Assembly: GCA_031264715.1 (NCBI GenBank)
Contig: JAISDP010000133.1
Span: 1 to 5,700 of the forward strand
Direction: 5' to 3'
Source of the DNA: Bacteroidales bacterium
GTDB taxonomy: Bacteria; Bacteroidota; Bacteroidia; Bacteroidales; UBA4181
DNA length: 5,700 nucleotides
Positions 5,590 through 5,700 of the stretch are shown here, in pieces. The translations under genes and the position numbers were made by a program. The notes beneath the pieces are model-generated. The model saw only the letters and a list, made by a program, of their open reading frames with translations. It was not told the origin of the DNA and searched no databases. How positions within the stretch are numbered: the stretch's first letter is position 1; each line of letters opens with the position of its first letter.

Positions 5590-5700
5590 TCAATCCATGT
5601 TCGGCGCCCTGTAAATCGGGCCGGTTACAGGTTGCGGCAGGACTGTTATGATGCTCATGGCGGTGCATCCGGTAGCAGTATGGGTGACCACTACTTCCAG
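5590..5700 (-). CDS. C-terminal end of a possible PKD/adhesin-like surface protein (partial, runs in from the right)
   Basis: On the minus strand one frame is open from the window edge to a TGA at 5590-5592 and gives 36 residues. The start of this tail, LEVVVTHTATGCTAMSIITV, resembles the last strands of Ig-like or PKD-like repeats in Bacteroidota surface proteins (pattern VTVTxxxGCTAxxxxTV), and LPQPVTGPIYRAPNMD follows. It would converge on the kinase gene with 36 bp between the stops. A second minus-strand frame across the same bases is also open, but it is rich in His, Arg and Cys, runs into the kinase gene and looks like a shadow. The call rests on a few residues; coding is likely, the family is a guess. 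Confidence 0.4.
   Translation of the reverse strand: MEVVVTHTATGCTAMSIITVLPQPVTGPIYRAPNMD

Noticed and set aside
5608..5631. CCTGTAA/TTACAGG 7-bp inverted repeat with a 10-nt loop as a terminator or riboswitch piece
   Set aside because: It falls inside the likely coding tail on the minus strand, has no T run, and a stem of this size is expected by chance.
1..5700. CRISPR array, tRNA or rRNA gene, insertion sequence or phage-defence cassette
   Set aside because: No regularly spaced repeats, tRNA cloverleaf, transposase motif, terminal repeats or defence-type genes were seen; almost all of the window is filled by the genes listed.

Overview
The window looks like ordinary chromosomal DNA of a member of the Bacteroidota, probably class Bacteroidia. 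The evidence is three good matches to the Bacteroidota -7 promoter box (TAnnTTTG) placed just upstream of genes, the near absence of Shine-Dalgarno sequences, and gene families typical of that phylum: a TPR membrane protein paired with lumazine synthase, an NtrY-like PAS kinase, a secreted parallel beta-helix protein, and what seems to be a tricorn-type S41 peptidase tail. The genus cannot be told from this window.

Layout. Positions 3-125 hold the 3' end of a plus-strand gene, tentatively a tricorn/S41 peptidase. A perfect 30-bp inverted repeat (133-162) and a promoter (191-198) separate it from trpS (223-1224, tryptophanyl-tRNA synthetase). trpS converges, across only 33 bp, on a minus-strand gene for a 507-residue secreted right-handed beta-helix protein (1258-2781). 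That gene starts in a 139-bp divergent promoter region (2782-2920). In the other direction the same region drives an operon of a membrane-anchored TPR protein (2921-3616) and ribH (3622-4110, lumazine synthase), which are 5 bp apart. After 135 bp without a gene comes a 435-residue sensor histidine kinase (4246-5553). At the right edge the last 36 codons of a minus-strand gene, possibly a PKD/adhesin-like surface protein, run in from outside (5590-5700).

How the genes work together. TrpRS and RibH are housekeeping enzymes (tRNA charging, riboflavin synthesis). The TPR protein resembles YfgM-type periplasmic TPR proteins and is probably co-transcribed with ribH without sharing its pathway. The kinase probably signals to a sigma-54-dependent response regulator outside the window. 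The beta-helix protein is probably an exported glycan-binding or glycan-cleaving protein with its own promoter.

I found no RNA gene, CRISPR array, insertion sequence, phage gene or recognisable defence system, and nothing that amounts to a new biological system. The points most worth a second look are the inverted/tandem repeat before trpS, the unassigned beta-helix protein with its conserved central block, and the kinase that lacks an extracytoplasmic sensor domain.
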